Assembly: GCF_039634365.2 (NCBI RefSeq) | Contig: NZ_CP155079.2 | Coordinates: forward strand, 372,001-436,000 | Length of the DNA: 64,000 nucleotides | Reading direction: 5' to 3' | From: Mucilaginibacter sp. PAMB04168 | Lineage (GTDB): Bacteria > Bacteroidota > Bacteroidia > Sphingobacteriales > Sphingobacteriaceae | Shown here: positions 19,605-28,730 of the stretch, one piece after another | How positions within the stretch are numbered: position 1 is the stretch's first letter | Layout of the letters: each line of letters begins with the position of its first letter | Made by a program: the position numbers and the translations under genes | Notes under the pieces: generated by a model | Seen by the model: only the letters and a program-made list of their open reading frames with translations | Told to the model about the DNA's origin: nothing | The model's database searches: none

Positions 19605-21254
19605 TTACGATGATGCTACCTGCTGCAATTTTTCCAGCAGGGCATCAAGCTTTATTGGTTTAGAAAGAAAGTCATCCATTCCTGCTTCGAAGCATTCTTC
19701 GCGGTCTTCGGTCATGGCATTGGCAGTCATAGCTATAATGCGGGGTTGTTGGCCGGTATGGTGTTTTCTGATATGCCTGGTGGCGGTTAAGCCGTCCATT
19801 TCCGGCATTTGAATATCCATCAGTATCAGGCTAAAAGTTTGCTGGCTCAGCAGCTGAACGGCTTCTTTACCGTTTGTTGCCAGGGCCGGCTCATAACCCA
19901 ATCTGGAGAGTATTTTCAAGATCACCATCTGGTTAATCTTATTGTCTTCGGCCACCATAACTGTCAATGGATGCCCAGCCGCAAAATCTTTTTGAAGAAG
20001 CATCTCAGGTACTTGTGGGGTATGGGATTGCTTCTGCAAAACATTAGTTAATAGCCTTTGTAAGTGTTGTTGCTTAACGGGTTTGGTCAATATACCGGCA
20101 AATAGATAAGGGTCTTTCTTTCGGATATCATCGCCCATTGAGCTTATTAAAATAATGGGTGTGTTTGGTTTCTTAGCCTTAACAAGCGTAGCCAACTGAA
20201 CGCCATCCATTTCGGGCAGTCCAAAATCGGTTATGACCAAATCGTAATGGTTAGCCGAGTCTAATAATCGTAGTGCTTCCTGCCCGGTCATTGCCTCGGC
20301 AGTTTTAAGCGCCCATTGTTCAAGCTGTGCTTTTAATAATTGCAAACCGGTTTGATGATCATCCACAATCAGTACCTGCCTGCCATTTGTGCCTCCAAAG
20401 TCCAAATTGGTTACTTCAACAGGCTGCTTGCTAACCTGGCACTTAATTGTAAATTTGAAGGTAGTACCTAAGCCAGGCTCACTGCTAACGGTAATTTGCC
20501 CGCCCATTAAATTTACCAGGCGCTTGCTGATCAACAGGCCCAATCCCGAGCCGCCATACCTGCGGGCTGTGGCGGAGTCGGCCTGTGAGAAAGCTTCGAA
20601 CAAATGTGAAAGCTTTTCCGCCGGTATTCCTATGCCGGTATCACTTATAGCAAATTCTATCTCAATGTGGTGTTCATTGCGGTTACTTAAGAATACCTTT
20701 AAAAATATCTCGCCCTGATGCGTGAATTTGGTGGCATTGCCCACCAGGTTTATCAAAATCTGCCTGATGCGCATCTTGTCGCCTACCAGTTGCTGGGGTA
20801 ATTGGTGATCTATGTAGTGCAGCAGTTCCACATTTGATTGAGCCAGTTTGCCCGAAAATACATCCAGTACTTCTTCTACACAGGTACGCAGGTTAAAGTC
20901 GTGTGGGTCAATATCCATCTTGCCCGACTCAATTTTAGAAAAGTCCAGTATATCATTAATCACACTGAGCAGGGCCTCGCCGCTTTGAATAATGGCTTGG
21001 GTATATTCCTGCTGTTCGGTGTTTAATTTAGTTTCTTTGAGCAGGGCCGCCATACCAATCACGCCGTTCATGGGCGTACGGATCTCGTGGCTCATGGTGG
21101 CCAAAAAAATACTTTTAGCCTGGTTGGCTTCTTTATGCCTGAAAACATCCAGCTGCTTGCGGTAAATAATGATGAGAAAACAGATAACAATAGTAAGCGA
21201 GCACATCATGGCCGTTATTACCAGTACCGGTATGTTATCGTTTATTTCTTTCAT
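19605..21254 (-). CDS. Hybrid histidine kinase with two receiver domains
   Basis: The product has 549 residues from the ATG at 21254; a TTG at 21269 would add five. One transmembrane helix (about 7-29) is followed directly by HisKA ([11 protein letters not shown]), HATPase ([27 protein letters not shown]), receiver 1 ([15 protein letters not shown]) and receiver 2 ([16 protein letters not shown]). No sensory domain is present. The start overlaps the end of the upstream seven-helix membrane protein gene by 20 bp, which suggests translational coupling and that the membrane protein is the missing sensor. The output partner is not in the window: the protein has no DNA-binding domain and no HPt domain. 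Confidence 0.93.
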   Translation of the reverse strand: MKEINDNIPVLVITAMMCSLTIVICFLIIIYRKQLDVFRHKEANQAKSIFLATMSHEIRTPMNGVIGMAALLKETKLNTEQQEYTQAIIQSGEALLSVINDILDFSKIESGKMDIDPHDFNLRTCVEEVLDVFSGKLAQSNVELLHYIDHQLPQQLVGDKMRIRQILINLVGNATKFTHQGEIFLKVFLSNRNEHHIEIEFAISDTGIGIPAEKLSHLFEAFSQADSATARRYGGSGLGLLISKRLVNLMGGQITVSSEPGLGTTFKFTIKCQVSKQPVEVTNLDFGGTNGRQVLIVDDHQTGLQLLKAQLEQWALKTAEAMTGQEALRLLDSANHYDLVITDFGLPEMDGVQLATLVKAKKPNTPIILISSMGDDIRKKDPYLFAGILTKPVKQQHLQRLLTNVLQKQSHTPQVPEMLLQKDFAAGHPLTVMVAEDNKINQMVILKILSRLGYEPALATNGKEAVQLLSQQTFSLILMDIQMPEMDGLTATRHIRKHHTGQQPRIIAMTANAMTEDREECFEAGMDDFLSKPIKLDALLEKLQQVASS

Positions 21255-21885
21255 TAAGTATGGCCGCAAAAAAGAACAGATACATTACGAGCACAAAGGT
21301 GGCATGCAGGTTCCAGATAACATCCTTTATGGTTCTGGTAGCAATATGGCTTACAACGTTAGAGAAAATGAACTGGAATAATGAACTGCAGAAGTAAATT
21401 AAAAAGCCGCCCGCAACCATCCTGCCCGAACGGGTAACCAACTGCTGGTTGCTCAGGTTTGGCTGTACAGCCAAATACAAACCGCTGAACAGAATGATTA
21501 TCAGCGCACCCAAGGGCCTTGTGTAAGTATTAAACTCATGGAGGCTTTGTAAAAAGGTAAAGTTAAGTACACACAGCAGCGGGAAAGCTATCATGGCGGC
21601 ATAAATCCAGCTGGTTATTTTGCCGTGGCCAAATGCATGTTTGTAGTAAAACATTACTGCCAGCAGTTCAAAAATGGTGTAAAAATGCAATAACGGCAGG
21701 TTGTTAATATGGTTGCCGGCCATTATGCTACCAATTACGTTAATTACAAACGCTATAATTAAATAAATGAGCAACGTATGCAATGGCTTATTAATGCGCT
21801 TATAATACACCAAGCCTGCAACTATTGGCAAAAGTGTACTGGCCGGCACTATATAGCCGAGATAATAGGATGTAAAAGACTTCAT
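21235..21885 (-). CDS. Seven-helix membrane protein, putative sensor partner of the kinase
   Basis: This 216-residue, strongly hydrophobic protein has about seven predicted membrane helices (starting near residues 12, 38, 65, 95, 123, 155 and 193) and very short loops. I recognise no catalytic motif. Its 3' end overlaps the start of the hybrid kinase gene and it follows the small CPxxC-protein gene by 24 bp, all on one strand. In related bacteria I have a general memory of this trio but no named family. A role as the membrane sensor for the kinase, which itself lacks an input domain, is an inference from the overlap. Confidence 0.75.
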   Translation of the reverse strand: MKSFTSYYLGYIVPASTLLPIVAGLVYYKRINKPLHTLLIYLIIAFVINVIGSIMAGNHINNLPLLHFYTIFELLAVMFYYKHAFGHGKITSWIYAAMIAFPLLCVLNFTFLQSLHEFNTYTRPLGALIIILFSGLYLAVQPNLSNQQLVTRSGRMVAGGFLIYFCSSLFQFIFSNVVSHIATRTIKDVIWNLHATFVLVMYLFFFAAILNERNKR

Positions 21886-21909
21886 AAGTGAGCAGGTTTA
21901 GCTAATCTC

Positions 21910-22335
21910 TTATTGGTCTCCGTTAAAAAGCGGGCTGGTAGTATCGCAAAAGTCGGGGCATGGGCGAGTAAAATCGTATACGCTTGAGTCATCGTCAGAT
22001 GAACCGCCTGGCAAGTAAATGACGTCTTTCCCGGCAGGCATTCCTTCTTCTTCCCTTACCAAAACCATTACAAATTTTATTTCATTCCTGAATTTCTCTT
22101 CCTCGGGCACAGATAGAGAGAAGTAAGCGCGAACCCCGGCTATGCTTTTGTCGGCATGGCATGCGGCAGCCAAATCCAGTATGTCTTCCTTGGAAATGTA
22201 TACTGCTTTTGGAATTTTCCAGGATTCTTGTTCTTCCAGATTCTTTTTAAGAAAGTTCCTCCAGTTCGTAGTTCTTTCGATTGCTTTTGATACCGGGATG
22301 ATAACCCGGGTAGGTTCGGTGAGTTTACTTGACAT
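21910..22335 (-). CDS. Conserved hypothetical protein with C-terminal CPxxC motif
   Basis: This is a 141-residue soluble protein without signal peptide. The first half is helical and charged; the middle holds AGVRAYFSLSVPEEEKF and a beta strand KFVMVLV; the C-terminus ends in DFTRPCPDFCD with a CPxxC pair, which could bind metal or be redox-active, followed by SPLF. I do not recognise the family. It is the first gene of a tight set with the seven-helix protein and the hybrid kinase, so a role in the same signalling pathway is likely. The promoter should lie in the 363-bp gap upstream. Confidence 0.7.
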   Translation of the reverse strand: MSSKLTEPTRVIIPVSKAIERTTNWRNFLKKNLEEQESWKIPKAVYISKEDILDLAAACHADKSIAGVRAYFSLSVPEEEKFRNEIKFVMVLVREEEGMPAGKDVIYLPGGSSDDDSSVYDFTRPCPDFCDTTSPLFNGDQ

Positions 22336-22698
22336 AAGGGGTCGATTTTCTGATAAAATTAATGTTCTCGACCGAAAAAAAAGTTTTTTTATTAACTCTG
22401 TTGAAAATGATTGGGTGGTATAATTTGAAGTTAAAAGATGTAAATTGTAACTAAAAAACTTGTAATTAAGATGGCCTTGGTTGTTTTGGGGAGGCTATAT
22501 ATAAGCCCGGTTGGTTTTGAAGTGGGTGCCTTATTAATTATTGGTTCAACTCGAGTGTGTAATTCAACAGTCAGTTTGGTGCCGAAACGATTGGTAAGCC
22601 AGGCAGCGTAAGCCCGGTAAAAAAGGATGTTTGCTTGGAGCTTAAAAGCTTGTAGGGTAACAACTCGCCTTCGAGTAGTTTAATATCAAAAATAAATG
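22336..22698. other. Intergenic region
   Basis: These 363 bp lie between the 3' end of the pentapeptide-repeat gene and the start of the CPxxC-protein gene, both on the minus strand. They should hold the promoter of the signalling trio. A T-rich and A-rich stretch lies at 22375-22400. I see no RNA gene, tandem repeat or open frame of note. Confidence 0.4.
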
Positions 22699-23271
22699 CT
22701 ACCGGTCAATCTGAATATCGTACTTATCCAACAAACCGGTAACACCATATAAAGAGAACTTTGCTTTTTTTATGCGGTTACTTTCCGGGTTGATGGAAAA
22801 GTTAAATGATGTACGAAAATCGGCTTTATCCAATACGGTTCTTTCGAATATGGCGCCTTTAAGGTCACATTGGTCAAACAGGGCGTTTGTTAAATCAGTA
22901 CCTGTAAAATCTAACTCCTGTAACTGGCAATTGGTAAAAGCAGTGCCTTTAATTTTAATTTGATGAAACGATGAATGGTTAAGTATACACCGGTCAAAAT
23001 TTACTTCAAAGCCAAAAAGGCTGCAATCTTCAAAGCGCAGGCCCAGCATCTTACACTCCCGAAACTTAACATCCCTGAATGCAGCTTCAGTTAAGCGGGC
23101 CATACTTAAATTGCAAGTTATAAACTCGCATTCTAAAAATACAACGTTATACAGATCGGCATTAGTAAAATCACAGCCTGTAAAGGTGCAGTTGTAGTAT
23201 TCGGCCTTTAATAAGGGCTGCGTTGCAAAGGTTTCTTTTTCGAATTTTCGGTCTTCAATATAATTTTCCAC
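22699..23271 (-). CDS. Pentapeptide-repeat protein
   Basis: This 190-residue protein is built almost wholly of A(D/N)LXX-type pentapeptides (for example CTFTGCDFTNADLYNVVFLE and LDFTGTDLTNALFDQCDLKGAIF), which fold as a right-handed quadrilateral beta-helix. It has the size and the break in the repeats seen in Qnr/McbG-like proteins that mimic DNA and protect gyrase, but similarity to Qnr specifically cannot be judged by eye. It starts with GTG at 23271, sharing one base with the TAG stop of dtd (TAGTG), so its translation is probably coupled to dtd. Cysteines are unusually frequent at the repeat corners. Confidence 0.85.
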   Translation of the reverse strand: MENYIEDRKFEKETFATQPLLKAEYYNCTFTGCDFTNADLYNVVFLECEFITCNLSMARLTEAAFRDVKFRECKMLGLRFEDCSLFGFEVNFDRCILNHSSFHQIKIKGTAFTNCQLQELDFTGTDLTNALFDQCDLKGAIFERTVLDKADFRTSFNFSINPESNRIKKAKFSLYGVTGLLDKYDIQIDR

Positions 23272-23723
23272 TACTCTTTATTCTTGGTATCTATCATAAT
23301 AGTAACCGGTCCGTCGTTCACTAGGCTTATTTTCATATCAGCGCCAAAAACACCTGTGGCGGTTGCGTTGCCGGTTAATTGATTAAGCGAGGTGATCATA
23401 TTTTCATAAAGGGGTATAGCTTTGTCGGGTTTGGCTGCGCGGATAAATGAGGGCCTGTTGCCTTTTCGGGTTTGTGCAAACAGGGTAAATTGTGAAATAA
23501 GCAAGATACGGCCACCTACATCAGCCAATGCCTTATTCATTAAACCGTTCTCATCGCTAAAAACGCGCATGCCGGCTATTTTTTGAGCCAACCATTGTAC
23601 GTCCTCTTCGGTGTCCGCATCCTCTATGCCTAACAAAACCACGAAGCCAGCTGCAATCTCGCCGGTTATGTGACCATCTACCTTACAGGAGGCGCTTGAA
23701 ACCCGTTGTAATACTGCACGCAT
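23271..23723 (-). CDS. dtd: D-aminoacyl-tRNA deacylase
   Basis: This 150-residue protein matches Dtd along its length: MRAVLQRVSSASCKVDG at the N-terminus, the LLISQFTLFAQTRKGNRPSF core with the SQ-T active-site segment, and the Gly-Pro motif near the end (NDGPVTIMIDT). It hydrolyses D-amino acids, and glycine, wrongly attached to tRNA in the cytoplasm. It is in a row with rsgA (99 bp upstream) and the pentapeptide-repeat gene (overlapping at one base), probably one transcript. Confidence 0.95.
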   Translation of the reverse strand: MRAVLQRVSSASCKVDGHITGEIAAGFVVLLGIEDADTEEDVQWLAQKIAGMRVFSDENGLMNKALADVGGRILLISQFTLFAQTRKGNRPSFIRAAKPDKAIPLYENMITSLNQLTGNATATGVFGADMKISLVNDGPVTIMIDTKNKE

Positions 23724-23822
23724 AGAAATAGAATCAAGATTATAGGGTTAACAATATAGATTTATAGGAAACGGCACAAGTAAAAGCAAAAAAAAACAAC
23801 TCAACAGCTTTCTGTTCTGGCT

Positions 23823-24746
23823 TTAAGTGCGTGTGTCATTACCATTGTAAATGCTTAGATAGCTGTCATAGCGAGAGGGCTCTATTGCGCCTTCTTCCAG
23901 TGCTTCTAACACGGCGCAGCCCGGTTCGTTAATGTGACGGCAGTTGTTAAAACGGCAATCGTGCATGCGGCTGCGCATCTCAGGAAAGAAGTGGCCGAGT
24001 TCCTGCTTTTCAATATCGATAATGCCCAGTTCACGTATGCCTGGCGTATCAATAATGTGGCCGCCGCCGGGTAGATCATACATTTCGGCAAAGGTAGTGG
24101 TGTGCATGCCCTTGTCGCTCCACTCAGATACCTCCATGGTGCGTATTTGTATATCGGGTAGTATGGCGTTCATTAAGCTGGATTTGCCTACACCTGAGTG
24201 GCCCGAAAATAAGGTGATCTTATCCTTAAGCTGCTCCTTTAACTGCGGAATATTGGTGCCTTTTAACGCCGAGACTTCATAACAGGGATAACCCAGGTTT
24301 TCATAGATACTCTCATATTCGGCCAGTATTTCTAAGCCTTCGTCGCTAAACATGTCCAGCTTATTGAATACCAGGCTGGCCGGTATGTCATAAGCCTCTG
24401 CCGTAACCAAAAAGCGGTCAATAAAGCCCAACGATGTTCGTGGCGAAGCCAGTGTAACCACCAAGAAAGCCTGGTCTAAATTAGCGGCTATGATTTGTGC
24501 CTGCTTACTAAGGTTAATAGACTTGCGGATAATATAATTGCGACGGTCGTACAGCTTGTTGATAACCCCCTGCTGTTCCTGGTCTGGCTCGGGCTCAAAG
24601 TCTACGCGGTCGCCAACGGCAACGGGATTGGTGGTGGTAAGACCTTTGATACGGAACTTGCCTTTGATACGGCAATCATACCGTTTGCCATCGGGTGTTT
24701 GTACCTGATACCAGCTGCCTGTTGATTTGGTGACGAGTCCTTGCAT
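23823..24746 (-). CDS. rsgA: Small ribosomal subunit biogenesis GTPase RsgA
   Basis: This 307-residue circularly permuted GTPase has an OB-fold N-terminal domain (about 1-70) and the G4 motif NKLD (about 130) ahead of the P-loop SGHSGVGKSS (about 182-191) and the G3 DTPG; this order defines the YjeQ/YlqF group. A C-terminal zinc site follows with CRFNNCRHINEPGC (Cys/Cys/His/Cys). It assists late maturation of the 30S subunit. The gene is divergent from the threonine operon; the spacing leaves about 235 bp for both promoters ahead of the thr leader peptide. Confidence 0.96.
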   Translation of the reverse strand: MQGLVTKSTGSWYQVQTPDGKRYDCRIKGKFRIKGLTTTNPVAVGDRVDFEPEPDQEQQGVINKLYDRRNYIIRKSINLSKQAQIIAANLDQAFLVVTLASPRTSLGFIDRFLVTAEAYDIPASLVFNKLDMFSDEGLEILAEYESIYENLGYPCYEVSALKGTNIPQLKEQLKDKITLFSGHSGVGKSSLMNAILPDIQIRTMEVSEWSDKGMHTTTFAEMYDLPGGGHIIDTPGIRELGIIDIEKQELGHFFPEMRSRMHDCRFNNCRHINEPGCAVLEALEEGAIEPSRYDSYLSIYNGNDTRT

Positions 24747-24983
24747 AAGTAAGCTACAAAGTTATAAAGTTTTAACGCCTGCTAGTGTAAATGAGTTTGG
24801 CATTATTAACGCTTTTGCCTGTTTAGTGGCCGCTACGGTTACACGAGGCTGCGCGATTTAATAAATTCCTTATAGCTCCAACCAAATTTTCTATGTTTAA
24901 AAACGATTTTTTAAAATTTAATTTGCAATTGCGGGATTTTACTCTTTAATTTACAACGGTCAACACAGACGCAATAAATAAAC

Positions 24984-25049
24984 ATGATTACTAACGGCAC
25001 CATTATTACCACAATTATTACCACAGGCACAACGCCCGGAGGAAGGTAA
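24984..25049 (+). CDS. Thr/Ile-rich leader peptide of the threonine operon (thrL-like)
   Basis: This 21-codon open frame from ATG 24984 to TAA 25047 encodes a peptide with eight threonines and five isoleucines, clustered as TIITTIITTGTT, ending PGGR. That composition is what a threonine/isoleucine-sensing leader needs, and it lies 86 bp before thrA and just before an intrinsic terminator. It functionally resembles the E. coli thr leader but is not the same sequence. Stalling at the Thr/Ile codons when charged tRNA is low would leave the last three sense codons (GGA GGA AGG) free to form the antiterminator. It is too short for ordinary gene callers. The evidence is composition, position and matching RNA structures. 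Confidence 0.9.
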   Translation: MITNGTIITTIITTGTTPGGR

Positions 25050-25097
25050 CTGTATGGTGTAATCAAAACATAAAAAACCAACAAAACGCCTTCCTCC
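25038..25097 (+). promoter_or_regulatory. Antiterminator of the thr attenuator
   Basis: GGAGGAAGG at 25038-25046 is a perfect 9-bp complement of CCTTCCTCC at 25089-25097. The right arm overlaps the left arm of the terminator (25083-25094), so the two structures exclude each other. The left arm is made of the last three sense codons of the leader peptide, so a ribosome that reaches the stop codon hides it and permits termination. Confidence 0.85.
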
Positions 25098-25121
25098 ACA
25101 AATGGGGAAGGCGTTTTTGTT
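25083..25121 (+). terminator. Attenuator terminator ahead of thrA
   Basis: AAAACGCCTTCC (25083-25094) pairs perfectly over 12 bp with GGAAGGCGTTTT (25106-25117), and a T-rich run continues to about 25123. It ends 14 bp before the thrA start codon, so it would act as a premature terminator when threonine and isoleucine are plentiful. Confidence 0.9.
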
Positions 25122-25134
25122 TTAGCACAATCTT

Positions 25135-27585
25135 ATGAAAGTTTTAAAGTTCGGGGGCACATCAGTAGGTACAGCACAAAGCATTGGCGCTGTAATGGAC
25201 ATTGTAAAGCAGGAGTACCAGGCAGACTCTGGCTTGGTGGTAGTATTATCGGCCATGAGCGGTGTAACCAATTTGCTGGCCGAAATGGCCGACCGCGCCG
25301 CTGCAGGCAATGAATTTACCAAACACCTGGCTGCGTTAGAGATCCGCCACTTTGAGGTGGTAAAGCAATTGTTGGATATTCAGCAGCAAAACCCGGTTTA
25401 TACCCGGTTGAAGATTTACTTTAACCAGCTGGAAGATTTGCTGCAGGGTGTAATGGTACTGCGCGAGCTTACACCTAAAACACGCGACCTGATTTTAAGC
25501 TATGGCGAGCGCTGCTCTACACTGCTTATTAGCCGTATGGCGCTCCAATATTTACCTGATGCCGTTTACGTAGACGCCAGCGAAGTAATTAAAACAGATA
25601 GCAGCTTTGGCCAGGCACGGGTAAACACCGAGCTTACAGATTTGCTGATACGTGGTTTAGCTAATGAAAATACCGGCAAGGCCTTGTTTGTAACCGGCTT
25701 TGTGGCCAGTAACGAGGCCGGACAGGTAACTACACTTGGCCGCGGAGGCAGTGATTATACTGCTGCTATTTTTGCTTCGGCGCTTGATGCCAGCGAAATA
25801 CAGATATGGACCGATGTGAACGGCATGATGACGGCCGACCCGCGCATGGTTAAAAAAGCCTTCTCGCTGCCCGAGCTTACCTATACCGAGGCTATGGAGC
25901 TATCGTACTTTGGTGCCAAAGTAATTTATCCGCCAACCATGACGCCGGCTTTCCTCAAGCGTATACCAATCGTTATTAAAAACACATTTGATACAGCTTT
26001 TGAAGGCACGGTCATCCGTCATGATTGCCATAACACTTCTTTGCCTATCAAGGGTATATCTTCTATTGATAATATTAGCATCATCAACCTCGAAGGTAGT
26101 GGCATGGTTGGCAAGGCCGGTTTTAGCGGCCGCCTGTTTTCACTGCTGGCCCGCGAGCGTATCAATGTTATGCTTATTACGCAATCATCGTCTGAGCATA
26201 GCATCACCTTTGCCGTGCAGCCGGGCGATGCTGAAAGAGCCTGCCGCCTTATGGAGCAGGAGTTTGAACTGGAGTTAGGCGCACAAAAGCTGGAAGTGCC
26301 GGTTATTGAAGCTAACCTGGCCGTGCTGGCCATTGTGGGCGAAAATATGCGTAAAACACCTGGTATGTCTGGCCGGTTGTTCCATGCGTTGGGCCGTAAT
26401 GGTGTCAATGTAAGGGCTATTGCACAGGGCTCGTCCGAGTACAACATTTCGGTAATTATATCGGCGCATGATCTGGCTAAGGCCGTAAATGCGGTACATG
26501 ATGCCTTTTTTGTACAGTTTAACAAAACGCTCAACGTGTTTTGCCTGGGTACCGGTAACATTGGTAAAACACTGTTTAATCAGCTGCAGCAACACCGCGA
26601 ATTTTTACAGGAGAATAATAGCATACAAGTTAAGATTGCCGGCATTAGCAATACCCGCAAAATGCGCTTTAGTGTGGATGGCTTGCCACTACAAGACTGG
26701 GACCAGGACCTGGATACCTACGGCGAGCAGGCTAACCTTACCGAGTTTGTAGCGCGCATGAAAGAAATGAACCTGCCCAACTGTGTGTTTGTTGATAACA
26801 CGGCCAGTTCGCAGCCGGTGGCGTTTTATGAAGAGATTTTTAAATCGACCATATCTATTGTTACTTGTAACAAAATAGGTAATTCGGCCAGCTATAGCCA
26901 ATATCAAACTTTTAGGGATACTGCCCGCAAGCATGGGGTCGACTTCTTTTATGAAACCAACGTTGGTGCCGGGTTGCCTATTATCCGTACCTTAAAAGAT
27001 TTAATGATAAGTGGTGACCGTGTGCAAAAGATCGAGGCCATTCTTTCAGGAACGATATCTTACATCTTTAATAACTTTAAAGGCGATGTGAGCTTTCATG
27101 ACATAGTGAAGGACGCGCAGGAAAAAGGTTATACCGAGCCCGATCCACGCGATGATTTGAGCGGCAAAGATTTTATGCGCAAAATACTCATCCTGGCGCG
27201 CGATGCCGGTCATCGTATGGAGGCTGATGACGTACAGATAGAAAATATGTTACCGCAAGCCTGCCTGGATGCGCAAACCGTACCTGAGTTTTATGCGGCT
27301 TTAAAAGCCAATGATGCTTACTTTAACCAGATTAAGCAACAGGCCGAAAGCAGCGGCAAGGTACTTCGTTACATTGGCAAGCTGGATAATGGCCAGGCAT
27401 CTATCACGCTGCAAATGGTAGATGAAACCCATCCGTTTTACAGCATGTCGGGCAGTGATAACATCATTGCCTTTACTACTGACCGTTATAAAGAACGCCC
27501 CATGGTAGTAAAAGGCCCTGGCGCAGGTGCAGAGGTAACCGCCGCAGGCGTATTTGCTGATTTGATAAACGTAGGCGCTAATTAG
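25135..27585 (+). CDS. thrA: Bifunctional aspartokinase / homoserine dehydrogenase
   Basis: This 816-residue fusion enzyme catalyses the first and third steps from aspartate to threonine and methionine. The aspartokinase part (about 1-300) begins KVLKFGGTSVGTAQSI and has TLGRGGSDYTA. Two ACT regulatory units follow (about 310-455, with SSEHSITFAV and GSSEYNISVIIS). The homoserine dehydrogenase part (about 463-816) starts at the NAD(P) site CLGTGNIGKTLF and has ILSGTISYIFN and the KDFMRKILILARD core. The length matches other ThrA fusions. Transcription appears controlled by the attenuator directly upstream, and the ACT domains point to feedback inhibition by threonine. Confidence 0.97.
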   Translation: MKVLKFGGTSVGTAQSIGAVMDIVKQEYQADSGLVVVLSAMSGVTNLLAEMADRAAAGNEFTKHLAALEIRHFEVVKQLLDIQQQNPVYTRLKIYFNQLEDLLQGVMVLRELTPKTRDLILSYGERCSTLLISRMALQYLPDAVYVDASEVIKTDSSFGQARVNTELTDLLIRGLANENTGKALFVTGFVASNEAGQVTTLGRGGSDYTAAIFASALDASEIQIWTDVNGMMTADPRMVKKAFSLPELTYTEAMELSYFGAKVIYPPTMTPAFLKRIPIVIKNTFDTAFEGTVIRHDCHNTSLPIKGISSIDNISIINLEGSGMVGKAGFSGRLFSLLARERINVMLITQSSSEHSITFAVQPGDAERACRLMEQEFELELGAQKLEVPVIEANLAVLAIVGENMRKTPGMSGRLFHALGRNGVNVRAIAQGSSEYNISVIISAHDLAKAVNAVHDAFFVQFNKTLNVFCLGTGNIGKTLFNQLQQHREFLQENNSIQVKIAGISNTRKMRFSVDGLPLQDWDQDLDTYGEQANLTEFVARMKEMNLPNCVFVDNTASSQPVAFYEEIFKSTISIVTCNKIGNSASYSQYQTFRDTARKHGVDFFYETNVGAGLPIIRTLKDLMISGDRVQKIEAILSGTISYIFNNFKGDVSFHDIVKDAQEKGYTEPDPRDDLSGKDFMRKILILARDAGHRMEADDVQIENMLPQACLDAQTVPEFYAALKANDAYFNQIKQQAESSGKVLRYIGKLDNGQASITLQMVDETHPFYSMSGSDNIIAFTTDRYKERPMVVKGPGAGAEVTAAGVFADLINVGAN

Positions 27586-27595
27586 GAGCCGAGTG

Positions 27596-27630
27596 TTAGA
27601 ATTAAGAATAAAAAGTCAGGAATCAAGACT
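27596..27630. repeat. Degenerate 7-nt tandem tract between thrA and thrB
   Basis: Five consecutive 7-nt units can be aligned here; the first two are TTAGAAT and TAAGAAT and most follow the pattern nAaGAaT. The tract begins 10 bp after the thrA stop and ends 16 bp before the thrB start. The copies are imperfect, so this is a decayed or diverged array. Confidence 0.55.
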
Positions 27631-27646
27631 TTTGAAATAACATAAA

Positions 27647-28666
27647 ATGGAACAAGAAGTAAACGCCTCGGCAAAGCCAATTGAAGCCTTGGATTCAGCT
27701 AACAGCCAATATCAGTCAACCGGTAACCCGTCCCCGGGTACCGAGATCAAAGTTTTTGCGCCGGCTACGGTAGCCAACGTAGTTTGTGGTTTTGATGTGC
27801 TGGGCTTTGCCGTTAATGAGCCGGGCGATGAGGTAGTGATGCGGGTTACCGATAAACCCGGAATCACTATTAGTAAAATAACCGGCGATAATGGCCGTTT
27901 GCCACTAAGTCCGGAAAAAAACACAGTCAGTGTTAGTGTACAGCATTATTTAGAAAGTATTGGCCGTACCGATTTGGGACTGGATATTGAACTGCACAAA
28001 AAGATGCCTATAGGTAGTGGCTTGGGTTCAAGTTCGGCTAGTACGGTGGCTGGATTGTTTGCCGTTAAAACCCTGCTGGGCGATGATAGGGACGTAGCCA
28101 AACTACTGCCCTTTGCCATAAAAGGCGAAGAAATGGCCTGCGGGCATGGTCATGCCGATAACGTGGCGCCAGCGCTGCTGGGCGGCTTTGTACTCATCCG
28201 CAGCTATGAGCCGCTGGACGTGATACGCCTGCCGCACCCTGCAGGTTTGTATTGCGCCATTGTTTTCCCTGATGTGGATGTCCCCACCCGCGAAGCGCGT
28301 AAAATTATTCGCAACACCATACAAATGAAAGATGCTGTTACGCAGTGGGGCAACATAGCCGGACTTATAAGCGGTCTTTATACGCATGATATTGACCTGA
28401 TTGGCCGCAGCATGCAAGACGTGCTGGTTGAGCCGGTACGCTCTATCCTGATCCCTGATTTTTATGTAATGCGTGATCTGGCCATGCAAGCCGGAGCTGT
28501 AGGCTTTGGTATATCTGGCTCAGGCCCGTCTGTATTTGCGTTTACACGCGATGAAGAGACTGCCCTTAAAATTACGCAGGCGCTTCAGCAACATCTTACC
28601 GGTATTAAAATCAATTCCCATACCTACGTATCAACCATTAATGATGCCGGGCCGAGGGTACTGTAG
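27647..28666 (+). CDS. thrB: Homoserine kinase
   Basis: This 339-residue GHMP-family kinase phosphorylates homoserine with ATP. The core starts IKVFAPATVANVVCGFD (about residue 34), followed by the ATP loop PIGSGLGSSSASTVAG (about 117-132) and the C-terminal GISGSGPSVFAF motif. The first 33 residues are a polar extension absent from typical ThrB proteins; I keep the ATG at 27647 because no other in-frame ATG precedes the core. It is second in the operon, 61 bp after thrA, the gap being largely filled by a heptamer tract. Confidence 0.95.
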   Translation: MEQEVNASAKPIEALDSANSQYQSTGNPSPGTEIKVFAPATVANVVCGFDVLGFAVNEPGDEVVMRVTDKPGITISKITGDNGRLPLSPEKNTVSVSVQHYLESIGRTDLGLDIELHKKMPIGSGLGSSSASTVAGLFAVKTLLGDDRDVAKLLPFAIKGEEMACGHGHADNVAPALLGGFVLIRSYEPLDVIRLPHPAGLYCAIVFPDVDVPTREARKIIRNTIQMKDAVTQWGNIAGLISGLYTHDIDLIGRSMQDVLVEPVRSILIPDFYVMRDLAMQAGAVGFGISGSGPSVFAFTRDEETALKITQALQQHLTGIKINSHTYVSTINDAGPRVL

Positions 28667-28694
28667 GAGAGAGCAGGAGCTAAGAACAAGATCT
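28667..28694. repeat. Degenerate 7-nt tandem tract after thrB
   Basis: Four 7-nt units start directly after the thrB stop codon, for example CAGGAGC and TAAGAAC, sharing an nAgGAnC pattern. The units are related to each other but differ from those in the other tracts of this window. Confidence 0.45.
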
Positions 28695-28730
28695 TCTATT
28701 AGCTGCCATCAGTAAACGAATTATAAAACT

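Noticed and set aside
24911..25099. Minus-strand frame of 62 codons across the thr leader
   Set aside because: It is antisense to the leader peptide and attenuator; its hydrophobic look comes from the complementary Thr/Ile codon runs.
26019..26561. 180-codon minus-strand frame inside thrA
   Set aside because: It is a shadow of the ACT and homoserine dehydrogenase coding region.
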